A DNA stretch of 64,000 bases from Trichopria drosophilae (Eukaryota > Arthropoda > Insecta > Hymenoptera > Diapriidae), in the NCBI GenBank assembly GCA_030407085.1, contig CM059584.1, forward strand, positions 135,708,001 through 135,772,000, read 5' to 3'. A program made the position numbers and the translations under genes. The notes under the pieces were generated by a model that worked only from the letters and a program-made list of their open reading frames with translations, ran no database searches and had not been told where the DNA came from. Within the stretch, counting starts at the first letter, position 1; each line of letters begins with the position of its first letter. Of this stretch, positions 46,183 to 58,540 are shown piece after piece.

Positions 46183-48572
46183 TCAAGCAGCAAAATAGGT
46201 AGAAATTAGGTAAATTCGACTTCAGAATGGTCCGAATGCCCAAACGGCTGCGACTTATTTTACTTCTAATCGACTTTATTTGGAAGTAAGTGGAGACAAA
46301 AAGAACTTAATTTTCTAATTAAAAATTAAGTAACGGAAGGCATTTTTACCTGTTAGTCACAGGCCAATGAGATCACATAGACTAATAGTAAGTCGAATAT
46401 TGGTAATATATTTGTAATTTCGACCTAATTTCGACCTGTTAGTCGTTCTTGGATGTCCACGTAAACTGATTTGCATAGATGGCGACTCTAATATAAATAT
46501 ACATATTCATATAATGAGTATCATGTTCATCATGCCGTATGGAAACTGAAATGTATGTCCGAAAAAATGCATACATATATGGGTGATTCCGCGGAAACTG
46601 TGATACTTCAGGTCTTGTGTAAAAAAATAGAATAATACGTATGTAGAATAAATGTATTCTCATGTAACGTATTAAAAGGCAATCACTTTAACCTGTACAC
46701 GTGAAAACGATGAATAAAAAAATTATTATCATCGTTCTGCAGACTGAAATATAAGTAAAATGTCAGTACCACCAGTGTGTCTTTCTCCGATTTTTTTCGT
46801 TCAATTATGAATTGAGTGCAGAATATAGTTTCTAAATAAACGTTATTGGTCTTAAAATATTTGTCTATAGATAGGTAAATGATTATCATTCACATTCTAC
46901 ATCTCTTTCTTTAATTATCTTGAGTAGAACAATTTGAAATTTGTCTACGATTTTATGCACAATTCTAAAAATCTGTAAGTTTTCCAATATTTATGATATA
47001 TTTCTATGACTTTATTTATAATTCGTCAGTGCCCATTGAAAGGTTAATATCGATAAACAAACAAACATCGCACCAAGTGCTCACTGAATATTTCGTCGCA
47101 CACACGGATAGTTAATTTTCAAGCAACTGAGATTCAGAAAATTGTGGTCAGTACCACTTGTAAAAAGTGACAAATTGTTTAGGTGTAGTTCCCGAAGCGT
47201 ACATATGTTAATTACTGGTTACTTCAAGAATGAATGCGGAAAAAGTTATGTACACAGTGATTGCTCCATAAAACAACCTCAAACATAGTTTGTCAGTACC
47301 GCCGAAGTCATTACCGCCGTAAAGTTGTATTTAATAAGTTAAAAAATGTTAGTTAAAAAAGTTAAAAAATTGGAGTTGACGTACATTACATACACATAAC
47401 ACACCATATATATGCCACAAAAAAATAAAAAATGGAGAACATACATTTTTTATTTCATTTGTTGATTTGATAATATCGAGTAAAAAATATCACAGTTTCC
47501 GCGGAATCACCGATATAATTAATTATTCCATCTTACACATTCTTTTTGAAAAGTTAAATATTGCGAGAAACATGATGTAAATTTCACAACGAATTAAAAT
47601 TTCCTGTTTAGATTTTAAATGTACATCATTAAAAACTAACGAGATTAATGAAATATACACTTAACAATTATTAAATTTATAAATTATTCGGTAAAAGAAT
47701 TTTTTTTCATTGGATTGTTTAAAAAAATTATTTTTCAATAATTTGATGTCCAATATTTAGAAATCTTACTTATTTTGTTAATTAAAATCAATAAAAGACA
47801 ACAAAATAAATTATTTTTAATAGACACATTTGTAGGTTATAAATTGACTTTCTATGGCGGATGGATAATTTGACTTATTTGTCAGAAATACTTAAAATTT
47901 TAACTTATACGTCGATTGTCTTAAGTCCAAATACCCAAATATTTTTCCTTCTTAGATAAATTTTCTTATTTGAGACATTTCGACTTCTATGGCTTAAAGA
48001 GTGTCAAGTAATTGAAATCACTGTTAGGTAATTTCGACCAATGTATGTCGAAATTGACTTTAAAGTTAAAGACATATAGTTAACATATATATCTAGTACA
48101 ATAGGCCTAGTATATTGATCTTTTTGACCAAATATTCTATATATTTAACTTTATTGGCAATTTTTGTGGTTATTTCGACTTTAAAGAAATAACAGAAAAC
48201 GTCATCATAGTTCCAGAAGTAAAATTTAGCAGCATTCTAAGTTGTTGGTAATTCTGACTTTTAAGTTAAAATTAGGGAAATTGACGAGGTCAAATTTACA
48301 AAAAAATACGACCTATTTCCGCTTTCAAAGTCCGTTTGTTTATCAAGTCAGAACAGAGCATTTAGCAAGATTTGACTTAAAAAAAAATATCTCAAGTACA
48401 ATTTTACTATGAAGTAATTTTTAAGTCGCAATTTGGTAATATTACCCCAAGACAAAGACTGTAAATACATTTTTACTTATAAGGCATATTTGAAGGTCGA
48501 AATTTGGTTACTTTTAACCAAAATAGGACAATCTGACCTAACGCTGGTCAAAATTTCTTCCTTTGCTGCTTG
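46183..48572. mobile_element. TIR element with CAAGCAGCAAA ends, about 2.4 kb
   Basis: Left CAAGCAGCAAAATAGGTAGAAATT (from 46184; not all bases pair) and right, inverted, CAAGCAGCAAAGGAAGAAATT (ending 48571). The interior is full of short TTCGACTT / AAGTCGAAAT-type words in both orientations. It holds no ORF and is interrupted by a second TIR element (46579-47514). Superfamily unknown. The boundary is supported by the TIR only. Confidence 0.55.
46579..47514. mobile_element. Nested TIR element (GGTGATTCCGCGG ends)
   Basis: Left GGTGATTCCGCGGAAACTGT (46582) and the exact inverted copy (ACAGTTTCCGCGGAATCACC, ending about 47511), with TATA-like flanks on each side. The interior contains repeated GTCAGTACC(A/G)CC words (about 46764, 47148, 47294). 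Non-coding, about 935 bp, inserted in the element 46183-48572. Confidence 0.8.
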
Positions 48573-49985
48573 GGGTAAATATCAACACTACTGATCACAA
48601 TATCAGTATGTCACGAAGAAGATCACTAAGGATCGGTGGTAGTTCCGGTTTTGCACGTCGTGATATGGGTGAGTGAGTAGTATCCTTTATTTTGTTACAT
48701 TTATTTATGATTTGTTTCGTGTCTTGAGAAAAGTCTGCTCACATAGACCAACTGACGAGTCCGTGGGGAGACCTGAGACGAAACACCGTTTCATATTTAC
48801 TAAAAATTTATAGAAAAATTTAATTACTCATGCAATAAAATTATTTATGCTCCGTCAATCGTCTAATATTAAAAAATCGTTGCAATAGTTATAAATTAAA
48901 GAGATCAAGAAATTTACGAATACTTTTTGTTATTTATCATTGGCTACCAACGTTTAGTACTAATATCCTAGCCTAGAACACATTTCGACAATAGTTTAAA
49001 TTATAAGTACTAGATGGATGATTTTTCATAATAAATCCAGTAGATGATTCTAAAATTGTACATGTAAAGTACTGGTGGATTTATTGCGCTAGACATGAAC
49101 TAATATCCCAGCTCGTTTTATTTGTTTGTTTACTTTTCACACTTTGTATCTTATGAGTAAGAGGACCGCATTACCAAGGAATTAGCATTTGTTTACATGA
49201 TTATATTCCATGGACAATTCACAAAAAATTCTATATGCAGCTGTAATGTTATTTTTATTCGTAATAGTTTATTTGGTACTATTTAGCAGGGTGTTTTTTG
49301 CCTCTTGATTCGAGGAGTACAAACTAAGGTATTTTCGACCATTAAAGGAAAATGTAAATACGTAACGAACACACTATACTACTCTTGTTTGTAGACGGTG
49401 TTGACTTTGAAATGTTGTCTCAGGAGACAAATGAATCACGTCATATCCGACTTTTAAGATATACAAATAAAAAATACTAGTGTGTTTATATTTGAACGGT
49501 TCTCTAAGAATGTTCATTCTTTTTAACTTTCCTTGTCATTTTTTATGTTTTATTCTTTATTTTATGATTTATTACTTTCATATACATTGTTATTTGTCAT
49601 TTTGATTTTTTTAATGTTTGGATATGTTAAATTAAATAAAATAAATAATCTGTTCCAATAAGAAGTGGATTTCGAACATTTTTTATTCACTTTTTGTGCT
49701 GGATTTTATATTACTTCTGGATAATGTTACATGTGAAATAGAAGGCTGTATAAATAAAACAAACCGAATTATTGTCTGTCGTATTTGATCCCCCATTTTT
49801 AATATAGAAACAATATAAAAATTCATAATCTGAGACTGCAAAATTTTTAAGTTTCTCTTCTAACTTAGAGAGTCATAGTTTCGAAAAACTTTTTTATCTT
49901 ATATTAGTTGGATAGGTTAGGACGGTCTTTCGAAAGTCTAACATAATTTATTATTTTTATTATACTCTTTAATGAGAAATTAGTA
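48573..49985. other. AT-rich spacer
   Basis: No gene or clear element. A segment near 49160-49215 (AGGACCGCATTACCAAGGAATTAG) resembles one near 45995 (GGACCGTATTACTAAGAAATTAG), in the same orientation and on the other side of the CAAGCAGC element. Confidence 0.4.
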
Positions 49986-50777
49986 GGGGAGAGTGGCCTA
50001 ACTCCGACTGTGGCTTAACTCCTACTTCCCCCCCTAGAGCCGTAACGACGATAATTATGTTCATGTGACTTAATAAATTATATTAAATAGTACTAACTAT
50101 AGACATATTAAATAATATTTGAAAGAGAATACATTACTGATAATTTGGATATAGTTAGCATCGTTCGAAAGTACGCCTTTGTCTAAACATAAACAAAATC
50201 ATATTTTCGGCAATCGTGTGTTGACTTTTCCAATGTAATTGAAATCTTGCTAGAGTGAACAGTTCTGTGGATAAACGAATGAAGGTAAGTATTTTAGAAG
50301 TTTAAATCCTTAACATTTACAAAGGCATCGTTTAATTTGATTAAATAATAATTAGATTTATTTCCTCCATTTATAATAAAAAATACTATGGCCTAATTTC
50401 GACCCCCAACTAGTGGCAGTAAAAGCCTACTTTTCTATTAAGTAAATATATTACTTCTTCTCTATTTACTAGCATTTTAATTAATAATAGCACATTTCAT
50501 TATGAATGTTGTCATATTTCGTTTAAAAAGGGGGAGGTCGGAGTTAGGCCAGGGGGGGGGGGGTCGGAGTTGGGCCACGGTTTTTCGATATACCAAAAAT
50601 GGTAGTTTTATGATTTGGACTAATTTTTTATAGAAAGGAGAAAAACTACGTTACTGCGGAAGAAAATCTGTAAAATCAATTATTTTAAAAATGAAATAGA
50701 TTTTGTAACAATCGATTTCAATTTGCGCTTTTTATGGGCAAAATAATCGGGGGGGTCGGAGTTAGGCCACCTTCCCC
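49986..50777. mobile_element. MITE with GGGGAGAGTGGCC ends, TA-flanked
   Basis: Left GGGGAGAGTGGCCTAACTCC (49986) and right inverted GGGGAAGGTGGCCTAACTCC (ending 50777), flanked by TA on both sides. Internal copies of GGTCGGAGTT(A/G)GGCCA lie near 50536 and 50564. Non-coding. The termini resemble those of the pogo-like element at 43859 (shared TAGGGGAGARTGG) but the subterminal motif differs. Confidence 0.8.
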
Positions 50778-51110
50778 TAATTAAAATCGGATACTTTAAG
50801 ATGGGCTTTTATGGCAGGGTCTCTTTGGCAGATAGGAAGTGATTTTTAATTGATAACTACCCAAGACAAAATTGAATAAAGCGGTTGTGACCCTTAGCGA
50901 GTCGAAACAATAACTTCCCGATCAATCTCTCGTATGGACGTACGTACAAGATCACGGACACAAATTATTTTATTGTTTTTTTGGGTTCTTTGGGGTCTGA
51001 AACGTCGACATTTGATGAAAAACTGTAGGGTAATTTTTTGGCGGGAAGTGACCAAATTCAATACTTCGTCCAGACCTTTGGTCTGGGTCGAAGTAATAAT
51101 ATTATACATA

Positions 51111-51266
51111 AGCCGACAAGTCAGAAAACCGACAGTCAAAAAGCCGACTAGTAAAAAATCGGCATATTGTAATAATACGTTTACCGTGTCGGCTTTTTAA
51201 TATGTCGGTTTTTTACTTGTAGGCTTTTTGATATGTCGGCTTTTTTATTTCTCAGTTTTTTGACGC
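51111..51266. repeat. Palindrome of 15-16-bp tandem units, copy 1
   Basis: The left half reads (A)GCCGACAAGTCAGAAAACCGACAG-type units and the right half TGTCGGCTTTTTNATA-type units. Each half is a tandem array of a CCGACA / TGTCGG-headed unit and the halves are mutually inverted around about 51175. Same family as 52305-52536. Confidence 0.8.
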
Positions 51267-51452
51267 GCATCAATAGTTTCCTCACGAAAAATGACGGAAT
51301 TTGTTAAATAATATCATTTTTTCACGTTATTTGTACTATTTTTACTACTTTTTTTTGGAATAACTCGAAAACCGCTCAGCCGATCATGTTCAAAATCTAA
51401 TCAGCACGAAGTTATCAGTTCATCCGTTGGACAAAATTTGGTTTTCATCCGT

Positions 51453-51474
51453 ACACACACACACACACACACAC
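51453..51474. repeat. (AC)n microsatellite
   Basis: Eleven AC dinucleotides in a row. Confidence 0.95.
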
Positions 51475-52304
51475 TTTGAGTTGGAGCGTCCAGAAATTTC
51501 TCAAAGACATTTTCATTGTTGACGCCATTTTGAGGTCGTTAGAATGATGTAGGGTATAAAAGTAAAATTTTTCCTTAAAATTGAAGTATTTTGTTCACCT
51601 CTGTTCAGAGTTTCAATAGAATCCCAATATTCTAATAGCTCGAAAAAAATTGATAGGAATAAATAATTCCCAATTTTTTGGAATTTTTTTAAAAGTTCGG
51701 CGCCATATTGGAATTTCTGATGGCTGAAACTCAACTTCGACCTCGGAATCATGAAGAGCGACCTCCAAAACAATAGGATACGCACCTCTAAATTGTTTTC
51801 AACTTTGATTTTGATACGAAATACTTGATTGATAATGAAGTATAAAAAATGTGATTTCAGACCTTAATGGGTTAAGTCTTTATTGAACGAAAACGGATAA
51901 TAATTAACCGAGTTATAGGAATTTAAACACTTCTTCAATTTATCATGAAATCTGTACGTTGTCATCGTGAATTTTGAATCACGACGCGTCATGAGGAATA
52001 AATATGATAACAACCGATATTACAGTTATAAAATTATTTTAGTACTTCCATTATTTTCTAAGTTTAAACGGTGCCGCTGATCCAGGAACAAACCGCAAAT
52101 AAAACAAAACTTATTACAATTATCGCACTTTTTACAAAAAGTTACCTACCTTTTGTTACGAAAAAAGAAGGGAGGTGATTCTAGCTTTTTGTTTATAGCA
52201 GCTTTAAAAAATCTGAATTATTAGTAATAATAATATTAAGGATTATAGACTATTTCGGTGAAAAATTCTATTTCTTCTGGTATTAAAGATTTATAAATAT
52301 CTTG

Positions 52305-52536
52305 GGTGCGGGTCAAAAAACCGACAAATCAAAAAGCCGGCAGGTCACAAAACCGACAGTCAAAATACCGACAATCGAAAAGCCGACACATAGAAAAGTA
52401 GACGCATCGACTTGCGGACTATCATTTTTTGAAGTGTCGGTTTTTTGACTGTCGGCTTTTCGATTGTCGGCTTTATGAATGTCGGTTTCTTGACCTGTCG
52501 GATTTTTTATTTGTCGGTTTTTCGACCCGCACTCAA
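52305..52536. repeat. Palindrome of 15-16-bp tandem units, copy 2
   Basis: The right half has TGTCGG every 15-16 bp, at least six times (about 52435-52520). The left half has CCGACA or CCGGCA at the same spacing (52320-52395). The outer ends GGGTGCGGGTC and GACCCGCACTC pair exactly. The unit lengths are mirrored between arms, so the array arose before, or together with, the inversion. Non-coding. Confidence 0.85.
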
Positions 52537-53396
52537 TATCTTGGTTTAGATTTTTTCAGTAATTGCACCAAGATTTGAGAGCGCTATTATATTAGTTTGA
52601 GGTTGTTTTTAATATTAATTCCGGCACTAGTTTTGAAACTTCATCCGAATAGCCTTTCATTTTAAAACTTTCCCGTATAATTTATGTAAGATTCGAAGCA
52701 AAGGGGTGTGCTTTTCTGAAAGAAGAAGCAAGTAATTTCTGATTAGGTTTAAATGACAGTATTTCTGAAGTTATTAATGAATTAAACCAAGAAAAAGAAT
52801 ATAAGTTTTTATATTGTTTGCAAAATTAAATTAAACGATTTAAATACATCGTTCACATTTTTTATTCATTCTTGATACGAATATTGAATGGTCCAAAGCC
52901 TTCGTTCATAATTCTGAACACGTTATTCGATAACTCTCACTCTGTTTCGGTTAATTTATGAATAAAATAAAATAAAATATAAATTGAGAAGTCATCTATA
53001 GATTGATGACTATTATTTATTTCTCAACTAAATATGTTGTTAAAATTTTCCCCTTTTTCTTTCTGTAATTGAATAGTTTTAAATGCTTCGAAAGCCTTGG
53101 TACAACCACCTGTATTTGATTGCCGGACAAGTGGCTACAAATTTACCGATAAGCTTTGCAAGTTTTTTGATTGAGTATATTATGGAAAATTTTATTGAAA
53201 TTAAGAATTTTAACAATTGGAAAATGTTTTAGAGTGAAAAATAAAACTTAAGAACTGGCACTGATTCTTTGGTTGTCGTGATTTTTGTACATTAATTATA
53301 AAGACCAACAATTCGGATACTTTTGAACTATTTCAACATTTTTAAAATATTTCTTTTCGTTTTTTCCTAAAATTCATCTATAGGTTGATGACGAAT

Positions 53397-53429
53397 TATA
53401 TATATATATATATATATATTGTATATATA
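53397..53429. repeat. (TA)n microsatellite
   Basis: AT dinucleotide run with a single TTG interruption. Confidence 0.9.
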
Positions 53430-53754
53430 AGATCATAATGATACAGACAGTAATTATTAAAAGAGTGTAAACATGTAACATACATCGAATAGTCAATTAC
53501 AATACAAGTGCTTGAAGTAAGTGTTTTGCAACTATTATTTATTAATACTTCGGCTGGCCTGATGTCGGGGTCGAAGTTTTGAAAATGCTCATTTTCAATT
53601 TTCATACATATAAGAAACACTATATTGTTGTAACACATCTATCGAAGCCACTTGGACCTAAATAAGATTGGACCCCAAATATCAATATAATTTTATAATA
53701 TAATTGAAAGCTGTTAGTAAACAAACGAGTCTTAAGGAATAGCCGACTCTCCAT

Positions 53755-53807
53755 TGGGTCGAAGTTTCTGAGCGAGCGAAGCGAGCGAGGCACCACGCCA
53801 ACACTAG
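53755..53807 (+). mobile_element. Possible Helitron 3' end
   Basis: GAGCGAGCGAAGCGAGCGAG, then GGCACCACGCC (a short hairpin), then AACACTAG followed by T. Helitrons end in a hairpin then CTRR (often CTAG) and insert before T. No 5' TC end or Rep/helicase frame was found, so only the terminus is suggested. Confidence 0.3.
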
Positions 53808-54099
53808 TTTTTTTTATTGGCTTAACGATAGGTTACATCGTCATCAATAATTTTTTTTAACGTCTTAATCAGTGACACTAGTAAAAATTCGATCGTCAAT
53901 GCCATCTCTGAGAAATACGGGGAGGTTGATATTGCGACAGGCCGATATGGGAACCCTCTCCCCGAAGTGTGCACAAAGTGATAAATAGTACAAATTTCAT
54001 TTCGCCAAAGTAAGAAATAGTAGTGTGTATTCATAACATGTCGCATTATATAAAAATGTATACATAGTGATAAAGAGGGATACATAAAATTAAAATTGT

Positions 54100-55150
54100 T
54101 ATAGGAAAATACTTTTAGCATTCAGTTCGAAGATAAAGTTTTTTTAAACGCAGGAACAGATTGTCTAATATTGAGGGGAAGGGAATTCCAAAATTAGCAG
54201 ATATGGAGAAAGAATTTTGGAAATAATATGTGTGGCACACAGGGAGCTGGAAATCAATAAGAAATTGATAGGAATGGACAAATTTGTTTTATGCCAATAA
54301 GGGATGAGAGTTGTATCACGTCGAAGATAATAAAATTATAGTGGACTTTAAGGGTCTTCGAAGTTTGTTTTGTAGGTATCCTGATGAGTCAACAAATAAA
54401 AGGCAAGCGATGTCAATGTGAGGAAGAAGTGACGCATCAGCTAGAGTAAGCTTCAATTGTGGCGGAAGCGTCAAGCCTCGGAAGCATAGTCTACGTAAAA
54501 TAAAGTGTATTTTACAACTGGCCGCTGCATAACCATATAATAGTATTGGTGGAATGTACATATTGGTTAGTAAGTTTTGCCTCCAAACAAGGATAATTAC
54601 TTTTATTTTCTTTATATCAAGGGATAAACTCGAATCTTCGATCCTTGATGAGAATGATTCTATGATACTGTTGAGTTGTTGGAATGACTGTTGGACACAG
54701 CTTATAGACGTTGTAGGATAGAACTGTGTATCGTCTGCGAAAACTACCGAGGTGCTACGGTAGTACTTAAGTCTATCAAATATATTCCTGATGATGATAA
54801 TAAATAAAATTGGTCCTAAATTAATTACTTGTAACACACCTATAGTTGTAAATAGTTGCTGATCGAAACATGCATCTAAACCATTAACGGTTTGGAAACC
54901 TTCTGTAAGATATGCGTACATCTATAATACAGCAGCATCATAAAACCCAATTTTATGAAGAGGTTTCAAGGGAAGAGGGTGGTTGAGAGAATCAAACGCT
55001 TTAGAGATGTTGAAAAGACCGAAGATAGTGAAAAGTTCCTCGTCGAACATCATCTAAGATTTTTAGCTGTTTGGGTACTGTGAGATCGCCGAAATCCAAA
55101 TTATTGTTGATGTAAAAGTTTTGTTGAGTTTCCAGATAAGACACGATTTT
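54100..55150 (-). pseudogene. Degenerate LINE reverse transcriptase
   Basis: Read on the - strand: about 55150-55040 (KIVSYLETQQNFYINNN), then SKAFDSLNH near 55000, then the 54921-54316 frame with an altered GVPQG box (GVLQVINLGPILF), the FADDTQFY catalytic box and the C-terminal thumb. The FNSLPLNIRQSVPAFKK-like tail, in another frame, lies near 54150. Stops and frame changes are frequent. The position usually held by the first catalytic Asp before SKAFD reads Asn. An old, dead non-LTR copy, more decayed than the one at 34551. Confidence 0.75.
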
Positions 55151-55442
55151 CCGAGCAACTAAACATCCAAGATTTTAGCAATATGTGATTTGCAAATCGA
55201 CTTTCGCTAGGCGAGATTGGTATAATCATTTTTTCATCAAATTTTCCACCATACAGTAAAGTATCTGCTAGACACGAATGTGCAGCTGATCTAAAGTTTT
55301 CATTTAAACCTGCGGTAATAAAAGCATGTCTTTTTCTTGTAATGGAATAATGTAATTCACAACAAATTCTAAAAGATTGACTTAAAGTTATCAGCGTTTT
55401 TTGTAACATCATCGGTCCGAATGTACTTTTCGAACATATCAA
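55101..55442 (-). pseudogene. Unrecognised 113-aa frame beside the LINE relic
   Basis: A - strand frame starting MICSKSTFGPMMLQK, upstream of and overlapping the reverse transcriptase relic. A separate protein-like stretch (KIIWLNPKIQATMSKGAIK) lies just upstream in another frame (about 55565-55480). I do not recognise either. They may be remains of a transposon gag or ORF1, or chance. Very weak. Confidence 0.2.
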
Positions 55443-56159
55443 ATTAATAGGCAGTACTTACACTCCACAACCGATTAGATTTGGAGCTTGTGCCTGATAA
55501 TTATCTTGTTTAATAGCTCCTTTGGACATTGTCGCTTGAATTTTTGGATTTAACCAGATAATTTTACTGTTCGAACCATCAGGTTATATTCCCAACTTTG
55601 AATTTTCAAACCATAATAACAAATTTCGGCTTCATAAAGTAACATTTTCAATTTCTATCCGTCATCTTCGATCCATCATATTGAATTTTTAAACTATGAT
55701 ATCAAGTTATTTTACCACGTATGTATTTGATGCATTGCCCGTGAAGTGGTTAAATAATTCGTAATGTAATTAGTTTTAATTAACTCCGAAAGTCTATAGT
55801 TCTTTACACACCACTCACTAAAGCATGGGCTATATCCCAACGCCCACGAGATTTAAATCCTATCGAAGATCCTGCGATAGCTTGGATGCTTATTCTTAAT
55901 CCCTGTAATCGGATTTCAACTAATCACTTGCACTGGTTAAAGTAGAAAGTAAGTGAATACATGTTCATGTTGTATCCGTAGTCGAAGATATAGAGTAGTC
56001 GAAGGTATGATCCGAGTGGCTGAAGTGTCTCGAAGTTTACAGCTTTCGTTATCCGATAATGTTACGCAATTATTGCTCCACGATTTTTTCAAAATCTTCA
56101 AAGTCATGAAGTATGACATTCAATCAATTTATCAATAAAAAGTTTACAAAACCGCTTGA

Positions 56160-56520
56160 AATCTATTACTCGAAAGTTTTGGGTCGCTGATTATGAATCT
56201 ACAGCTTTCAGGTCTTTTTGGTAATTCAAAAGTCTAACCATTCCTCGTGAAACACGTTATTGATTTTTTTTTGGTCGCTGATTACAAATTGAAAAATTCA
56301 ATATGACGGAAACATTTTAAAAAAAATCGAACCATTTAGTTTGGAACTTGAAACTTTGAAACTCAGGGATTTTCGAGGACGCTGATTACAAATCTGACAA
56401 TATATTTCGAAAATTCAAAATGGCGGTTGTAATACGACGTACAAATTTTAAAAAATTCGAACCACTCGGAGTTTCTGACTGTGAGTTTGGGGGAGTCGGA
56501 CTAAAGTTCCCGTATTAGAA
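56160..56520 (+). repeat. Dispersed ~120-bp unit, degenerate tandem copies
   Basis: GGTCGCTGATTA-AAT recurs at about 56184 and 56272, and a GGACGCTGATTACAAATCTG copy at about 56376. Each is followed by AAAATTCAA-ATGGCGG-like sequence. Same family as 58541 but more diverged. Confidence 0.6.
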
Positions 56521-57464
56521 ACACTAAAAATAAAGATTCTTAGGTGAAGAATTTTAGGAAGAAGTTTTAACCCCAAGAAAGTTGAAAATTACATGACAAT
56601 TATGATTTTTACACAAGCAAACAATAACAGTAAACAACATAAATAATAACGACCTGCAGGTTCACTAACAACCCGACGATGGTTCTAAGCGGGTTTTTTT
56701 ATCGCTTCCAACTACACGAATAGTTTTACGTGTAATTTTTTTATGTGAACGTATTGTACCTCGTATATGATAATATTATAGAAATTAAGAAGTTTCAATT
56801 TAACCATTTTATCAGTGGGGCGCCCAAAAATTTTTCTTGGAGTGGGTGGAAGTATTTTTCAAATACCTTCAGTGACACAGTGAATCTATTTATGATTTTG
56901 AAAATGACAAGTGCATTTGTATTAACCATGCTTACTTGAATCCATTAATTATTGTTATAAAATTAAATAAATTTAAACTAAACCCCCTTTTTGCGTATTT
57001 ATTTGCAGTGATCGCTTTAGCCAATCGGAACCGAAGTTTTCTTTTATAGGAATGGAACGCATATTAATTTATTAGAATCAGAAAATATTCATTGAACCGA
57101 TGAAACGTACATCCGATAGGCACAATCAAGTATATTCTTTCAACGGATGAATTATATTATTATTACTATGAAAATGTCATTGTGTTATTACATTGATAAA
57201 AGAATCTTTTCATTTAATAAACACAATTTAATAAAATACAAATAAATTTTCGTAATAATAATGAAATATTTCATGCGTTGAAATAATACATTTCTTTGTG
57301 ATATTGAGTTGTACGTTTTATTGTGCAATGAATTTGTATTCTATTTATGAATGTTCGATTTCAGTCTAAATAATCTAAATATAAAATTCCCAACCGGCTT
57401 AATCCTCCTGCGCACGTGTTTTCGTCGGAAAAGTAGTTTCGATATCAAGATCAGTTGGTTTATT

Positions 57465-57650
57465 AAGGGTTTCGGGGTTGCTGATTACCAATCTCATGTA
57501 CACTTTCAAGATTCAAAATGGCTGATCCAATATGGCGGACTAATTTCTAAAAAATTACAAAATTTTATAACAAATGCTATCCAATGGTTTTTGAGGTTCC
57601 TAATAACGAATCTCAGATTAAAATTTCAACATTCAATTGCGGATTAAGTG
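57465..57650 (+). repeat. Dispersed ~120-bp unit, + orientation
   Basis: GGGTTTCGGGGTTGCTGATT, then GATTCAAAATGGCTGATCC and AATATGGCGGAC (57520-57540), followed by a second, partial copy ending near 57650. Confidence 0.65.
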
Positions 57651-57984
57651 TGCTGCTTAGTTTTGACAAAATTATCGAATGTTTATCAAAATTGCTAAGA
57701 GAATGACGATTATTTCATGACTGACTTTTACTTTATAACGAGAATTACCCTATCCTTTTTAAGTAATTTACCGCACACTTTCTATAGGAGTTATTGCGAT
57801 TCCGGTGAGAAATATAAATATATTGATCACATCATGACTCTGTTCTATGAATTAAAGAGACTTGAAATTAAAGTCATTGATCAGAAAATATTGTAACTAT
57901 TTGATTGAATAATGAATTATATTTATAACGTGCTGGTACAATGAATTATGTAAAAGTTAGGTTAGACGTGAAAAATCGCTCATT

Positions 57985-58440
57985 TAAAAAAAATAATCCG
58001 CCATTTTGAATCTTGAAATTTTTAGTTCAGAATCGTTGCCCACTACTCCAAATATCATTAGATTGCAACCTTTATGAAAATTCGACAATTTTTTGAAAAT
58101 TAGTCCGCCATATTGGATTCGCCATTTGAAGGTTTTAAATTTTAACATCAGATTCGTTATCAGCCACTCCGAAAACTCTTAGATAGCAATTTTTAGGAAA
58201 ATTCGACAATTTTTGGAAAATTACTCCACCATTTTGGATCTGCCATTTTGAATTTTGAAATTTTAAGATCACATTCGGTATCAGAAACACCGAAAACCAC
58301 CGTATATAAATTTTTATGAAAATACGATAATTTTTTTTTATTTGTCCGCGATATTGGATTCGTCTTATAGGATCCGGCATTTTGGATTTTGAAATTTTAA
58401 CATCGTAATCGGCGATTTCAACCGATCCCCTTTTCATACG
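57985..58440 (-). repeat. Dispersed ~120-bp unit, about four tandem copies, - orientation
   Basis: Repeated blocks of CCGCCAT(A/T)TTGGATTCG / GCCATTTTGAATTTTGAAATTTTA, then CAGATTCGTTATCAGCCACTCC, then AAAACTCTTAGAT. They lie near 58000, 58115, 58230 and 58370. The period is near 120 bp and the orientation is opposite to the array at 58541. Confidence 0.7.
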
Positions 58441-58540
58441 TTAGTTTTCTGATTATACAGGGTGATCTAAAAGTATAGAAAGGACCTAAACAAAAGTTCT
58501 AGATTTTTCTTGGCTATTCAATCATGATCTGAGGTTTGAC

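Noticed and set aside
51111..51266. CRISPR-like interpretation of the TGTCGG tandem units
   Set aside because: Units of 15-16 bp have no unique spacers and the array is palindromic.
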